64,000 nucleotides of DNA from NCBI RefSeq assembly GCF_025465945.1, contig NZ_JANLNW010000067.1, positions 58,195 through 122,194 on the forward strand. The letters run 5' to 3'. The DNA comes from Pseudomonas sp. 6D_7.1_Bac1. Its GTDB lineage: Bacteria > Pseudomonadota > Gammaproteobacteria > Pseudomonadales > Pseudomonadaceae. Position numbers and translations under genes: made by a program. This document shows positions 1 to 8,400 of the stretch, one piece after another; positions within the stretch are counted from its first letter, which is position 1; the number at the start of each line of letters is the position of its first letter. The notes beneath the pieces are model-generated. The model was given only the letters and a program-made list of their open reading frames with translations. It did not search any database and was not told where the DNA came from.

Positions 1-77
1 GCCCGGAGTGCGCCGAGTACGATGCTCAGGCCCAGCAGGGTAGCGAGCCAGATCAGCAAGAGGCGGGTGGGTTTCAT
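1..77 (-). CDS. DUF58 domain protein, N-terminal fragment
   Basis: Only the first 25 codons are inside the window; the gene runs off the left edge. The ATG is at 75-77 on the minus strand and the peptide begins MKPTRLLLIWLATLL, a short basic stretch followed by a hydrophobic segment, as expected for the N-terminal membrane anchor of DUF58 proteins. The assignment rests mainly on context: in Pseudomonas a DUF58 gene follows the MoxR ATPase in this operon (RDD, SpoIIM-like, DUF4129, DUF4350, MoxR, DUF58). A REP-type pair lies between it and moxR. Too little sequence is present to test domain content. Confidence 0.6.
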   Translation of the reverse strand, partial: MKPTRLLLIWLATLLGLSIVLGALR

Positions 78-130
78 GGCATGGGGTTCCTGGTCATAAG
101 GCCACCCACCTGTTTGAAAGGCATGCGGAG

Positions 131-262
131 TGTGGCGAGGGAGCTTGCTCCCGCTGGACTGCGCAGCAGTCCTGAAACCTGCCACGGTATTTTTTCAGGC
201 ATTGCGCACCTGCTTGATTACGAGCGCTTCGCGCTCGAGCGGGAGCAAGCTCCCTCGCCGCA
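131..262. repeat. REP-like inverted pair between moxR and the DUF58 gene
   Basis: Two copies of a short palindromic unit, GCGAGGGAGCTTGCTCCC near 134-151 and its inverse near 239-259, face each other across about 90 bases. This is the GAGCTTGCTC variant of the Pseudomonas REP family and differs from the GAGCCTGCTCGC variant found at three other sites in the window. It may form an extended hairpin between the two genes. Confidence 0.75.
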
Positions 263-290
263 GGGGTGGGTGACATCGACGTCGCGATGC

Positions 291-1337
291 TCACGCTCTT
301 GGCGCCGGAACCTGATCAAGCAGCTGCTTGAGCACCTGATCCACGTCCAGCCCTTCGATGTCCAGTTCCGGGGCGATTCGCACGCGATGGCGCAGTACAG
401 CCAGCGCGCAGCCTTTGATGTCATCCGGGATCACGAACTCACCACCGCGCAGCAGCGCCCGTGCCCGTGCCACCCGGACCAGCGCGATGGTGGCCCGCGG
501 GCCGGCGCCGAGGGTCAGGCCGGGCCAGCTGCGGGTGGTGCGGGCCAGGCGTACCGCGTAGTCCAGCACCTGTTCGTCCAGCGGCAGGTCGCTGGCGATC
601 CGTTGCAAGGCCGGTACATCCTTGGCTTGCAGAACCGTGCGCAACGGCTGCACATCCAGCATGTCGGCGCGGGTCGAGCGGCTGACCTGACGGACCATGT
701 CCAGCTCCTGATCGGCGTCGGGGTAGTCCATGCGCACCTTGAGCATGAAACGGTCGAGCTCGGCTTCGGGCAGGGGGTAGGTGCCTTCCTGTTCGATCGG
801 GTTTTGCGTCGCCAGCACCATGAACGGTTGCGCAATCGGCAGGGCGCGGCCTTCAAGGGTGACCTGGCGTTCCTGCATGGCTTCGAGCAACGCGGCCTGG
901 GTTTTCGCCGGTGCGCGGTTGATTTCGTCAGCCAGCAGAAGATGGGTGAACACCGGGCCTTTGCGCAGTTTGAACTGCTCGGTTTGCAGGTCGTACACCG
1001 CATGCCCGGTCACGTCGCTGGGCATCAGGTCCGGGGTGAATTGAATCCGTGCGAATTCGCCACCGAAGCAGCGGGCGAGAGCACGTACCAGCAAGGTCTT
1101 GCCCAAGCCCGGAACGCCTTCGAGCAGCACATGACCGCCGGCAATCAGCGCGCAGAGCACATCGTCGATCACCGCTTCCTGGCCGATAACGGCCTTTCGC
1201 AATTCAAGGCGCACGGCTTGTGCCAGTTGGCTGGCGCGCTGGCGCTGTTGGGCGGCATGGGTCTGGCTGGCGGGCTCGATGGGGTCATTCAAAGATTCCG
1301 GAGCCTTGCTAACTGTTACATGTGTTTTATCTTCCAT
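291..1337 (-). CDS. MoxR-family AAA+ ATPase with an island-derived N-terminus
   Basis: 348-aa MoxR-type AAA+ ATPase. Walker A (GVPGLGKT) and Walker B with its following residues (LLADEINRAP) are clear, as is the ATQNPIEQEGTYPLPEAELD sensor region typical of MoxR. MoxR proteins act as chaperone-like ATPases working with von Willebrand or DUF58 partners, here the downstream DUF58 protein. The first 12 codons (MEDKTHVTVSKA) are AT-rich and lie beyond the CCGGA insertion core at 1298-1302, so they come from the inserted element. The ancestral start can be read at 19080-19082 as MPYD followed by the shared PESLNDP. Family identity is secure. Whether the new start is expressed as well as the old coupled one is unknown; only a weak AGG-rich stretch lies upstream. 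Confidence 0.93.
   Translation of the reverse strand: MEDKTHVTVSKAPESLNDPIEPASQTHAAQQRQRASQLAQAVRLELRKAVIGQEAVIDDVLCALIAGGHVLLEGVPGLGKTLLVRALARCFGGEFARIQFTPDLMPSDVTGHAVYDLQTEQFKLRKGPVFTHLLLADEINRAPAKTQAALLEAMQERQVTLEGRALPIAQPFMVLATQNPIEQEGTYPLPEAELDRFMLKVRMDYPDADQELDMVRQVSRSTRADMLDVQPLRTVLQAKDVPALQRIASDLPLDEQVLDYAVRLARTTRSWPGLTLGAGPRATIALVRVARARALLRGGEFVIPDDIKGCALAVLRHRVRIAPELDIEGLDVDQVLKQLLDQVPAPRA
1298..1302. other. Left attachment core (CCGGA) inside moxR
   Basis: Left copy of the 5-bp direct repeat flanking the island. On the minus strand it contributes to the CCG GAA codons of moxR, where the element-derived N-terminus joins the native frame. Confidence 0.75.
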
Positions 1338-1340
1338 AAA

Positions 1341-1402
1341 TCAGTCACTTACCTAATTTAACTTTTTCATGTTTTTTACGTGCGTAACGAGTGAGTGACT
1401 GA
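1341..1402. repeat. 9-bp inverted repeat near the island left end
   Basis: TCAGTCACT at 1341-1349 and its exact reverse complement AGTGACTGA at 1394-1402 are separated by 44 bases, about 40 bases inside the left core. Paired arms close to an element end could be recombinase or accessory-protein sites, or an operator for the moxR start. No matching pair was seen at the right end. Confidence 0.4.
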
Positions 1403-1790
1403 CAATCTGCACAAGTGCAATTCCATCGTAACCTCTCATTTTGAGCTCGTCTGAAGTGGAGGTTAGGCCATGACGGCCACTTATGTTTGGGGGTAATGCA
1501 CCCCAAGTGCCAGTTGGTCTTTCCGTGGTCTCGATCCCGAATCACGTGTGAAGGATTAAAAAACAGCGCGCAGCGTCGGGATGGCAACGCGTACTACAGC
1601 GCGAATCAGCTCGTTGCATGCCCGTTTGTTCGCTCTCGCTGGGATCGAGGGCAGGTGCACCCACTCTGGCAGTGAAATTGAAGCGCCTAGGCATCGATCT
1701 GCACCACATGCTTGGTATCCATTGCGGCCTCTAAGCTTGACAAGCTTGGGTCAGAAAGGATGCCCCTTTCAGCCATCCTCACAAAATGCA

Positions 1791-1817
1791 TTGACAGTCA
1801 TCTTGTGAGTCTAGATT
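1791..1817 (+). promoter_or_regulatory. Possible promoter of the TIR/SLOG operon
   Basis: TTGACA at 1791-1796 is followed 15 bases later by TAGATT at 1812-1817. The -35 is perfect but the spacing is short and the -10 is weak, and the first gene starts about 200 bases downstream, so this is only a candidate. Confidence 0.25.
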
Positions 1818-2019
1818 GACGATTTCTGCTCAATATCACTCAGGTATTGCCACTTCGGTGGCCTACAGAGATGGCGCAGGTGTCAATCCTCAAAATTCCG
1901 CGCGAGAAATCCTGCCGAAAGAGATTGCACTATCTCTCCAAGCTTTGATATTAAATAGCCACCCGGCACTACTCTGTGCGTCGGGGGTATCTACAAAAAT
2001 CTCAAGGACCGAAATATCA

Positions 2020-2550
2020 ATGAATCTTCAAGAAATTCTTAAGTCTCTGGAAAAGCCAGTCAAGCACAAAATTTTCGTGAGTTATCATCACAAATTAGAT
2101 CAAGAATATTACGATGCGTTCTCGACAAAGTTTCATGATACCTACGAATCGATACACGATGCATCATTGGACAGCGAAATAGACAGCGACGACGTTGACT
2201 ATGTACTTCGACGGATTCGCGAAGAATATATAACAGGTACCTCCTGTACCGTAGTGCTAATTGGTGCTGAAACGTATCAAAGGAAGTATATCGACTGGGA
2301 AATTAAGGCAACACTTGATAAGGAACACGCCCTCCTTGGGATCTATCTCCCATCAGCACCGCGAACTGAAAATCGCATTAGTGTGCCGGGTAGACTACAT
2401 GACAACATTCAAAGTGGTTATGCAGTTTTTACAAGCTGGGAAAACGCCACTGAATCGCCAGAATCTTTGGAAAAATACGTCGCCGAGGCCAAATCCAAAT
2501 ACAAATCTCTCATAGTCAACAGCCGCGAAAAGAAGAAGCGCAATGGGTGA
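2020..2550 (+). CDS. ThsB-like TIR domain protein (DUF1863 family)
   Basis: 176 aa from the ATG at 2020, preceded by AAGGA 11 bases upstream; the open frame extends to a TTG at 1816 but that part looks noncoding. The protein reads as one TIR-like domain: KIFVSYHH near residue 18 (beta-A), then DSDDVDYVLRRIREEYI, TSCTVVLIG, and YIDWEI with the conserved W and E of the active-site helix. This pattern is that of DUF1863, the family of the Thoeris sensor ThsB, which makes an NAD-derived signal after phage infection. It is the first gene of an operon and overlaps the next by 8 bases. Family assignment is strong; a signalling role is inferred from the family and from the SLOG gene two positions downstream. 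Confidence 0.85.
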   Translation: MNLQEILKSLEKPVKHKIFVSYHHKLDQEYYDAFSTKFHDTYESIHDASLDSEIDSDDVDYVLRRIREEYITGTSCTVVLIGAETYQRKYIDWEIKATLDKEHALLGIYLPSAPRTENRISVPGRLHDNIQSGYAVFTSWENATESPESLEKYVAEAKSKYKSLIVNSREKKKRNG

Positions 2551-3766
2551 GGCAAAAGAGAACGATCTCGCAAAGCCTTTTTTTGTGATCTATGTCGTAT
2601 GGCACCCTAGCTTTGAGTTAGGGGAAAAAGTTGCCGGAACTATAATGCAACATTTTCGGCGCGATCTATACAGAAATATTGTAGGGGGCGTGGGCATTCC
2701 GGTGGTATTCCGTAGTGCCTGTATGCCGGGTAGTGATACCCCCATATCGGTAACCCCTGAAGACTCTGAAGCGTCCGCAATCATTGCACTCCTTGACGAT
2801 AACCTGTGCGAATCGCAAGACTGGGTTGACTACCTCAATACTCTCTCATCAAAAACAGATGAATCCAACAGAACTGGATTTAACAACCTCCTATTTCCTG
2901 TCTCTTTCAACAAAGCAACATTGCAAAAAGCAAGCTTGAAAGAGCAAGCGCTTAGATGGGATTTGTGGAAGGGTGATGACGCGGAGAGAATAACGCGCCT
3001 AATAAGCGAACTCACCTATGAGTTCTGCCGAATGCTCAGGCACCACTTGGCTCAACTTGAGAACCCATCCCACAAAAACCTGCAAGACTACTTAAAAAAA
3101 GTACAAATCTTCTTGAGTCATTCAAAACATGATGACGACGGAATCGAAATTGCCACAGCTATAAGAATGAGGATCTATGAAGGGCATGGATTATCCTCAT
3201 TTTTTGATGTAAATGACATCCCAGCAGGCCTAAGATTTGACGAAGTACTGCTGGAGCAAGTACGTATCAGCGCAATGGTCGCGATTCATACAGACTCCTA
3301 CTCATCAAGAGAGTGGTGTCGAAAAGAAATCATTGAAGCCAAAACCTGGAATATTCCCCTCGTAGTCGCCAACAGCATAAGTAATATGGACGAAAGAGGT
3401 TTCCCTTACATGGGGAACGTACCGGTAGTTCGTCTCGGTTACGACCCAACAGATGTTTCTCGAATAGATATTGTCATAAGTAGGCTCCTCGATGAGGTTT
3501 TGAAGGATTTTCTGTGGTGTTGTCAGACACATGAAATAAAGAAACAGCTACCTAGAAAAGCATTCCTCATCCCACGCCCGCCGGAGTTGATTTCTCTATC
3601 GTCCATTCCTCAGGGAGGCGAGCAGGCCGAGGTTGACTCTAAAGAAATTATACTTATTTACCCAGATCCTCCATTGAGCACGGAGGAGGAACGACTCATC
3701 AACAGGGTTTCGCCAAATGTGCAGCTTAGAAGCCTAGCTGAATGGAAAGCGGGGGCTACCAGATGA
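2543..3766 (+). CDS. Tandem TIR protein: degenerate TIR-like half plus canonical TIR
   Basis: 407 aa with two parts. Residues about 190-320 form a canonical TIR domain: VQIFLSHSKHDDD, then SSFFDVNDIPAG, and SSREWCRKEI, the W..xE motif carrying the likely catalytic glutamate of TIR NADases. Residues about 12-110 also look TIR-like (FFVIYVVWHPS at the first strand, IIALLDDNLCESQDW later), but the glutamate expected after that W is missing, so this half may bind rather than cleave. A tail of about 80 residues has no recognised domain. The gene overlaps the previous one by 8 bases and the next by 4 (ATGA), implying coupled translation. It could be an effector NADase or a second signal producer. 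Confidence 0.8.
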   Translation: MGEAKENDLAKPFFVIYVVWHPSFELGEKVAGTIMQHFRRDLYRNIVGGVGIPVVFRSACMPGSDTPISVTPEDSEASAIIALLDDNLCESQDWVDYLNTLSSKTDESNRTGFNNLLFPVSFNKATLQKASLKEQALRWDLWKGDDAERITRLISELTYEFCRMLRHHLAQLENPSHKNLQDYLKKVQIFLSHSKHDDDGIEIATAIRMRIYEGHGLSSFFDVNDIPAGLRFDEVLLEQVRISAMVAIHTDSYSSREWCRKEIIEAKTWNIPLVVANSISNMDERGFPYMGNVPVVRLGYDPTDVSRIDIVISRLLDEVLKDFLWCCQTHEIKKQLPRKAFLIPRPPELISLSSIPQGGEQAEVDSKEIILIYPDPPLSTEEERLINRVSPNVQLRSLAEWKAGATR

Positions 3767-4596
3767 GTTATAAAGAAGTACTCGATGGCTCAAAGATTTC
3801 AATTTCGATATCAGAAAGCGAAAGCATGCCTGCCTTGGGTCTAAGTCATGCGCATTTGGTGGATGCGATGTGTGAGGCAGCACGTCACATGCTAGCTTTG
3901 GGGGCAACGGTTACTTATGGAGGTGACCTACGAACTCATGGTTTCACCAGGATACTGTACGAACTCGTCTGTAGATATCGAAAAGACTCATGTGACAACA
4001 AGAACCTGGCAAGTGTAATCAATTACCTTGCCTGGCCAGTCTTCATGAACTCCGATATCGACGCTCTTTTTGCTTTGAGCAGCGAAATGGAAGGAACGGC
4101 TGAGATAAAAGTAATTGACGAGCAATGCAATCCATTATCGCTTAAGGACGCTAGCTCTCTGATGCGTAGCTCAACTTTTGATTGGTCTTCAGGGCTAACT
4201 GCCATGCGGAGAATAATTACCGCCGAGTCGACAGCTAGGATAGTCCTCGGGGGAAAAACATCGAAATTCAACGGCAGTATGCCAGGTATAGCCGAGGAGG
4301 TACTTATATCTCTGCAGAGCCATAAACCTGTATATCTGCTAGGCGGATTCGGTGGCTGTACAAGAGAGATTCTAGATTTGATGGGTGTTGATAACCAGTT
4401 CGATGCATCACTCCCATGCTGGCCGTATTCAGACGAATTTAAACAGTACAAACTTGAAGATCTGAGGAACGGGCTTACTACTGAAGAAAATACGGCACTT
4501 GCCAATACCCCTCACATAGACCAAGCAATTATTTTGGTCATTCGGGGTCTTATGAATATTCATGCCGATAACCAGGTAGAAGCACAGAGAGACTAG
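3763..4596 (+). CDS. Stand-alone SLOG-domain protein
   Basis: 277 aa from the ATG at 3763 that overlaps the preceding stop as ATGA; an in-frame ATG at 3742 is less likely. The start ISISESESMPALGLSHAHL, then GATVTYGGDLRTHGFT, and later GKTSKFNGSMPGIAEEV and YLLGGFGG match the SLOG superfamily (Rossmann-like, related to LOG and DprA), of the type linked to TIR proteins. SLOG domains bind nucleotide-derived ligands; in Thoeris ThsA the SLOG half senses a cyclic ADP-ribose isomer and switches on an NADase. Here no SIR2 or membrane domain is attached, so any effector must be a separate protein, most simply one of the neighbouring TIRs. Its place in an overlapping operon supports a joint function. 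Confidence 0.8.
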   Translation: MSYKEVLDGSKISISISESESMPALGLSHAHLVDAMCEAARHMLALGATVTYGGDLRTHGFTRILYELVCRYRKDSCDNKNLASVINYLAWPVFMNSDIDALFALSSEMEGTAEIKVIDEQCNPLSLKDASSLMRSSTFDWSSGLTAMRRIITAESTARIVLGGKTSKFNGSMPGIAEEVLISLQSHKPVYLLGGFGGCTREILDLMGVDNQFDASLPCWPYSDEFKQYKLEDLRNGLTTEENTALANTPHIDQAIILVIRGLMNIHADNQVEAQRD

Positions 4597-4604
4597 CGCG
4601 CAAT

Positions 4605-5162
4605 ATGTCACTACTCACGGAAGCAGAAGTTATTTCCCGCTCACGCTCAGTCAGTCGGGCAGGGCGTTTATTTAAGGCCACTGCAAGCACGCAAACGTAT
4701 GACGTTTTCCTGAGTCACTCCTCCAACGAGCCCGACAATATCATATTCGGAATAAAAGGGTATCTGGAAGACGCAAGCTTGAGCGTCTATATTGATAAAG
4801 TCGATGATCCTCAGCTTTCCCCAGATCACGTCACACCTGAGACAGCTGAAACTCTGCGGATGCGCATGAAGTCATCAAAATCGCTTTTGTACGTTTACAG
4901 CCGTCACTCGACTACATCTCGCTGGATGCCTTGGGAACTCGGTTACTTCGATGCACTGAGAGGCTCAGTAGGTATTCTTCCGGTCACCCAGTACGCTCAA
5001 AGTGAATTTAAGGGGGAGGAGTACCTAGGCTTATACCCATATGCCGATCTTGCCTTGGTAAAAAACTCCACGAGAAGGCAACTCTGGATTAATAGATCAG
5101 CAAATGAGTACGCCGATTTATCCGGCTGGGTCAAAGGAACAGAAAAAATCCGCAGGAGATAA
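4605..5162 (+). CDS. TIR domain protein, last gene of the TIR/SLOG operon
   Basis: 185 aa, starting 8 bases after the SLOG gene. One TIR domain is visible from about residue 32: YDVFLSHSSNEPDN, then LSVYIDKVDDPQLS, SSKSLLYVYSRHS, and SRWMPWELGYFDALRG with the active-site W and E of TIR NADases. The roughly 30 residues before it have no recognised domain. Proteins of this type are usually single-domain and appear next to partner sensors. It is a good candidate for the NAD-depleting effector, because it has the complete motif set and little else. Which TIR in this operon signals and which kills cannot be told from sequence alone. Confidence 0.85.
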   Translation: MSLLTEAEVISRSRSVSRAGRLFKATASTQTYDVFLSHSSNEPDNIIFGIKGYLEDASLSVYIDKVDDPQLSPDHVTPETAETLRMRMKSSKSLLYVYSRHSTTSRWMPWELGYFDALRGSVGILPVTQYAQSEFKGEEYLGLYPYADLALVKNSTRRQLWINRSANEYADLSGWVKGTEKIRRR

Positions 5163-5211
5163 TCCACATAATGCCTGCTGACTGTGGAACGTGCGAAATG
5201 CGTTTTAGCAA

Positions 5212-5241
5212 GGGGAAGCGAGCAATCGCTTTCGCTTCCCC
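5212..5241 (+). terminator. Hairpin after the TIR/SLOG operon
   Basis: GGGGAAGCGA at 5212-5221 pairs perfectly with TCGCTTCCCC at 5232-5241 across a 10-base loop, 50 bases after the last TIR stop. No T-run follows, so intrinsic termination is uncertain. Confidence 0.45.
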
Positions 5242-5320
5242 CTCAAAATGCATAGCCTCCTACAAGATCCTGCGTTGCTAGGTGATATAGTTCGGAGAGT
5301 CATTTGATGGAAGTTAGACG

Positions 5321-5395
5321 ATGAGTAAGGTGTTCCTAAGTCATAACCATGCAGACAAACCTTTTACAAGGCGTCTCGCGAGTGTAGTGGTCTAA
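5321..5395 (+). pseudogene. Truncated TIR gene stub (24 codons)
   Basis: The frame from the ATG at 5321 reads MSKVFLSHNHADKPFTRRLA and then reaches TAA at 5393. KVFLSHNHADK is the standard first strand and loop of a TIR domain, but the rest of the domain is absent. It looks like the 5' end of a third canonical TIR gene cut off by the sequence at 5383-5410, which resembles an insertion-sequence end. Confidence 0.6.
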
Positions 5396-5410
5396 TGATT
5401 CCGGACACCC
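5383..5410. mobile_element. Possible insertion-sequence end remnant
   Basis: The string TGTAGTGGTCTAATGATTCC followed by GGACACC resembles the terminal inverted repeats of IS3-family elements, which begin TG and often carry GGACAC. It sits exactly where the TIR stub breaks off. No transposase or second end is present, so this is a remnant at best. Confidence 0.3.
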
Positions 5411-5420
5411 ATATACTCTA

Positions 5421-8400
5421 TCAATCGGCACTCCCCGATCCGTAGCCCAAGATGCAAGCGACAATGCGCTCCTCCCAACGTCTTCGCAGCTCGACCCCAT
5501 GTAGTTTTTTCAGCAGCACTTCTACCGCAATGGGTTTACTCTTAAGGTCGGGCTCAATGTCGCGAAGTCGCATCATCGAGGCTCGACGTCCTTTCTTTAG
5601 TAGGAGTTCGGCGCTCCGGGGGCGCACCAGTTCAAGCCAAAGATCAGCCAAATGCCCCCAATCTGGGGTTAGCTCTCCTGAACCAACCTCAAATAACTCC
5701 AGCAGCTGTTTAACTTGATCGGCTTGATCCGTTGAAGTTATCCAATGTCGATTGCGTACCCACAACCTCACTGCCCAGTGAAATTGTTTTAAGGCTCGCT
5801 GCTTGCGCTTCGGCAAGAGTAGCTTCTCCATCTCGCACAGACAGGTCAAAAACTTTTGCAGCTCAGCCATAGCTGCCCGTGTCGGGTTGAGAGTCTGCAC
5901 TTCATCCGGCAGGCGGTCCCGCAGTTGTCCCGCGATCTCACGCAAATCGATAACCGGTCGATTAGCCAGGCCTGGTAGCAAAATCCATCGAGGTGCACGT
6001 GCTCGCTCTCCGGCTAGACATAGGAACACCCAAGGCTTGGCCGCTCGAACGACGCTTACCCTTGACATCACCTTGCTCGTCTCATATCGATACTGCTCAT
6101 ACAGAGCAGAGCTAATCAGTGCATTGGGGCCAGATACAAGGCCTCGTACTGGGGCAAATGCATCCTCGATCCCATCCCAGTACCTAGACTCCCGAGCACG
6201 CATTTGTTCCTCCAGCTCCTCCTGCGTAACGATCCGGTCCTCTCGCTGAGTGCGCATGTCCTCCGGGAGCATCAAATTCCCCCCGATTAAACTGTCTACT
6301 TCATCGACTCGGCGGAAAAACGTCTCATCTGATCTCAAAGCAAACTCGGCACTGTCCTTAGGCCACCAGGATTCAATCTCCGTATGGCGACTGTCCATCC
6401 GATCAATGCGTCCTACGCGTTGCTCGGCGACACGTACAACGCTGGGCATGTCCAGATGGACAAGAGTTGAGGCACGCTGGAGGTTTACCCCTTCTGACAA
6501 AGCATCACTGCAAAGGACCACCAGCCGTCCCACAGACTGCCCCTCCGGATTCAGCAGTGATTGTATGTACTCGTGGCTTCGGGGATCACCACCAATGCCC
6601 AAAACCACGTCGAAGGTCTTTTGGTCAGGAGGCGCTTTCGTCAGGAGGTATTCGAAGTACCTCAGTGTCAGCGGGTAATGGTCGAATGCCAAAATTTGGT
6701 CGTGCCGAGTGAGAAGCTCAACGAGCAGCTCTACCTTACGCGCTTCGCGATGGCCGCTCATCCTTTCCAAGCGGTCGCGAATTGCCGCATAAATCGAGCA
6801 CTCTCCCTCACAGGTACGCCGATGCTCCGAACTGTCCGAAAGCCAAGGGGGCAGTGTGATCCCCAGATGATTTTCTGGGGTGCTGCCGGCGAGCCTGGCA
6901 ATGCGTTCCAGCATATTCCCCGTTTCGTCATCCCCCCCCTTTACAGACTCACTGTTCAACCCCATTCGGCGACAAGCGGCGCGCTCCCCTTCGAGGTGCC
7001 GGTAGAGAGCCAGACGTGACGACCGCAAACTCGACATCACATGGAACAGAGCCAATGAACGGGCTGCTTTCAACCGAAAGATCAGGTAAGCATCGGGCGT
7101 GACGCCGTTTTGTCTAAAGCTTTCCGAAAGCACCAACGGCTTCCGAAAATGTGAAACTCCTTTTAGTTGCAGCGCTAACTCGCGGATTTCTTGCGCCAGC
7201 TTCCTGTCACGTGCGGGCTCACCCAGCATGTAGCTCGCAGATAGCTGCTTCGGATAACGGCACACGCGCCCTCCTGGCAGCCGGTAGGCTTCGGGATCGA
7301 GATCAACCATTGCATTGAGCTGCGCTTTGGTGCGGCGGAGGGTGAAGCTGGCGATTCCTGCCTGGAGTGCCTCCAGATCTTTGACGTGAATATCAGCCAC
7401 GCCTGCACCGCCCTTGCTCAAACGCTCGAAGACAGCCAGCACTTCATCGTCGAAATTATCGGCGCCTAGAATGTCAATCAAGCGCAATAGATCTGCGCGC
7501 GTCCGATTGATAGGGGTTGCCGTAAACAACACCACCTGGTCCGCCAGATGGTGCTTGAGGCTCCGTGTGCGCTTGGACATTTGATTGAGAAAGTTGTGAG
7601 CTTCGTCCACGGCGAGGGTTTGTGCTGACGACAATCGAATGGCGAGGTTGGAGGTATCTTGCTTGCTCAGCCTGCTCAGCAGGCCATGAGAAACGATGGT
7701 GACATTGAGCCCGCACTTGGCCGTTTCCCGATCCCAGTTTTTCCTGACCAATGGTGGGCAAATCAAAAGCATCGCGCCCTTGCGTCCGCTGGCCAAGGAC
7801 CAGTTTCGGTCATGCATCGCCCGGAGCAGATGTGCTCCCAGGCGGGTCTTTCCAGACCCCGTTGCATCTGCGACCAGAACCGCCCCCAGGGTGTCTAGGA
7901 GGTACAGCGCTTGCCCTATGCCTTGGCGCTGCGAAGGCCAGAGGTCAGCGGGATCGATTTCCATCAGCGATTCCAGATAGTGGTTGGCCCACTCACTTTC
8001 AAGCAGTTCGGCGCAAGCCCTAGCCAAAGCCTCTTGCCAAGTGACGAACTTCAGAAGCTGCTCCAGCAGCGCCACGAAGGCGTTCTCAGCATCCTTACCT
8101 TGGCTCCAATAGAATTCAGCTACTTGCCATGCCTCAATGAATCGGGCTCGATCTCCTGATGTGAAACGCACATTCGCTTCATGCTGAGTATGCAAACCCG
8201 GCCAGGTGAAATTGCTTGACCCCAGAGTCACGGCCCCCGCGGAACAGTAAAGCTTGGCGTGTAGTCGTCGACTACCTATGGGATAGCGGATTTGGACATG
8301 CCCAGCCCGTACAAGCTCAATGCAGTGCAAAACTTGCCCGCTTAAAGCTAAAGAAATGCCACGTTCAAGCCAGTAGGCTCGTATTTCCGCAGAAAAATCA

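Larger units (their letters stand above)
1338..2019. other. Island left-end noncoding region
   Basis: About 680 bases between the moxR start and the first TIR gene with no convincing coding sequence. It must hold the minus-strand promoter now driving moxR, if one exists, and the plus-strand promoter of the TIR operon. It also contains the inverted repeat at 1341-1402 and an AAGCTTG direct repeat near 1733-1747. Short ORFs here have no recognisable content. Confidence 0.6.

Noticed and set aside
81..1361. 426-aa plus-strand ORF opposite moxR
   Set aside because: Antisense shadow of a high-GC gene; low-complexity His/Gln-rich product, while the minus strand has clear MoxR motifs.
1816..2019. 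Extension of the first TIR gene to a TTG start
   Set aside because: The extra 68 residues have no TIR content and the ATG at 2020 has a good ribosome site.
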